A stretch of 64,000 nucleotides of DNA from contig NZ_WBWA01000002.1 of assembly GCF_008932295.1 (NCBI RefSeq), forward strand, positions 186,001-250,000. The letters are read 5' to 3'. A program made the translations under genes and the position numbers. This DNA comes from Brucella tritici. GTDB taxonomy: Bacteria; Pseudomonadota; Alphaproteobacteria; Rhizobiales; Rhizobiaceae. The notes under the pieces are model-generated. The model was not told where the DNA came from. It saw only the letters and a program-made list of their open reading frames with translations, and did not search any database. Positions 63,676 to 64,000 of the stretch are shown here, one piece after another. Position 1 is the first letter of the stretch, and every line of letters starts with the position of its first letter.

Positions 63676-64000
63676 TTTCCTGTTCCTTCGAAACGAGTAC
63701 ATCCTCCAGCGCCGTTAGGCGCAGTTCCCAGACAGACTTCAGTTCCGCGAACCATGCTTCCACTTCCCGCACGGGCTCCAGCTCGGCGGCAATGAAATGC
63801 TCGCGTCCTAAAGTCTTGCGGGTGACCAGCCCTGCCTCCTCCAGCACCTTGATGTGTTTGGAGACAGAGTTGAGCGACATGTCGAAATGAGCGGCGAGTG
63901 CAGTCACTCTTGACGCACCCTCCTGAACGAGCAGCGTCAAGATGCGCCGTCGGGTAACGTCCCCTACAGCCTTGAGAATATGTGACAGAGCATCATCGTT
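63668..64000 (-). CDS. ArsR-family regulator, cut by the right edge
   Basis: The reading frame is open to the right edge, so the N-terminus lies outside the window. The visible part includes ILKAVGDVTRRRILTLLVQ, helix-turn-helix SLNSVSKHIKVLEEAGLVTR and a wing around KTLGREHFIA. It is probably the controller of the overlapping SRPBCC gene. A TTG at 63940 could be read as a start, but the family's N-terminal helices lie upstream of it. Confidence 0.85.
   Translation of the reverse strand, partial: NDDALSHILKAVGDVTRRRILTLLVQEGASRVTALAAHFDMSLNSVSKHIKVLEEAGLVTRKTLGREHFIAAELEPVREVEAWFAELKSVWELRLTALEDVLVSKEQENE

Overview
The window is chromosomal core DNA of an alphaproteobacterium of the Brucella/Ochrobactrum group (Brucellaceae, Rhizobiales). 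This rests on remembered protein similarity and gene order: a BacA peptide transporter, an atpI-atpB-atpE-b'-b cluster separate from the F1 genes, a purD-ubiA-pdxH-dnaJ-fabI-aroC-ribB run, DUF680, DUF1344 and DUF6101 proteins, and intergenic palindromes typical of Rhizobiales. Some proteins (for example the b' subunit) appear to differ from classical Brucella at several positions, so an Ochrobactrum-like or divergent Brucella genome is my best guess. No species can be assigned from this window alone. There are no rRNA or tRNA genes, insertion sequences, prophage genes or CRISPR arrays that I can see.

Layout. 1-8.2 kb: end of ada with a coupled 2OG-Fe(II) oxygenase, an Spx/ArsC-like protein, a FUSC membrane protein, a ClpP paralogue, an ArsR-SRPBCC pair, an MFS carrier, bacA and a polysaccharide deacetylase. 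8.4-16.7 kb: a membrane-anchored TPR protein with der, two envelope proteins, a frameshifted Hsp70-like gene, tenA, an LprI-like protein, a GFA-family protein and a SleB-type cell-wall hydrolase. 17-20 kb: the ATP synthase F0 operon. 20-25.5 kb: a frameshifted Nudix gene, an Lrp/LysE pair, rnhB, a radical SAM protein, a small glycosyltransferase and two DUF680 proteins. 25.7-37.6 kb: ispE, an S49 peptidase, nhaA, a tRNA methyltransferase, a polyprenyl diphosphate synthase, a large TPR protein and glyQS. 37.8-47.7 kb: Sua5, an FAD-linked oxidase, DUF6101, two acyl-CoA enzymes, purD, ubiA and pdxH. 47.8-52.6 kb: a deleted GGDEF gene, a surface lipoprotein, a DnaJ-like protein, fabI, a histidine phosphatase, a broken metallophosphoesterase and DUF1344. 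52.9-64 kb: aroC, ribB, a histone-deacetylase-like protein, xseB, DedA, GlsB, YidB, pirin, dxs, tlyA, an RlmD-like methyltransferase and a second ArsR-SRPBCC pair that runs off the right edge.

How the genes fit together. Isoprenoid and quinone supply recurs: dxs and ispE (MEP pathway), a long-chain polyprenyl diphosphate synthase, and ubiA, which joins the polyprenyl chain to 4-hydroxybenzoate. Translation and RNA modification are also well represented (glyQS, sua5, der, tlyA, an RlmD-like enzyme, trmN6). So is the envelope: bacA, an OmpA-like protein, a SleB-like hydrolase, DedA and a lipoprotein.

The most unusual content lies between genes. One tandem array of tiny UUCG-type hairpins separates atpI from atpB. 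A second array, of 30-bp units with GGCCA/TGGCC palindromes, starts inside the end of aroC and runs toward ribB. A family of composite two-hairpin palindromic repeats is scattered through the window, and some members carry a nested 25-bp palindrome. Four accessory genes are damaged (Hsp70-like, Nudix, metallophosphoesterase, GGDEF) while the housekeeping genes around them look intact. I did not find a multi-gene system that I would call new; the hairpin arrays are the best candidates for something undescribed.
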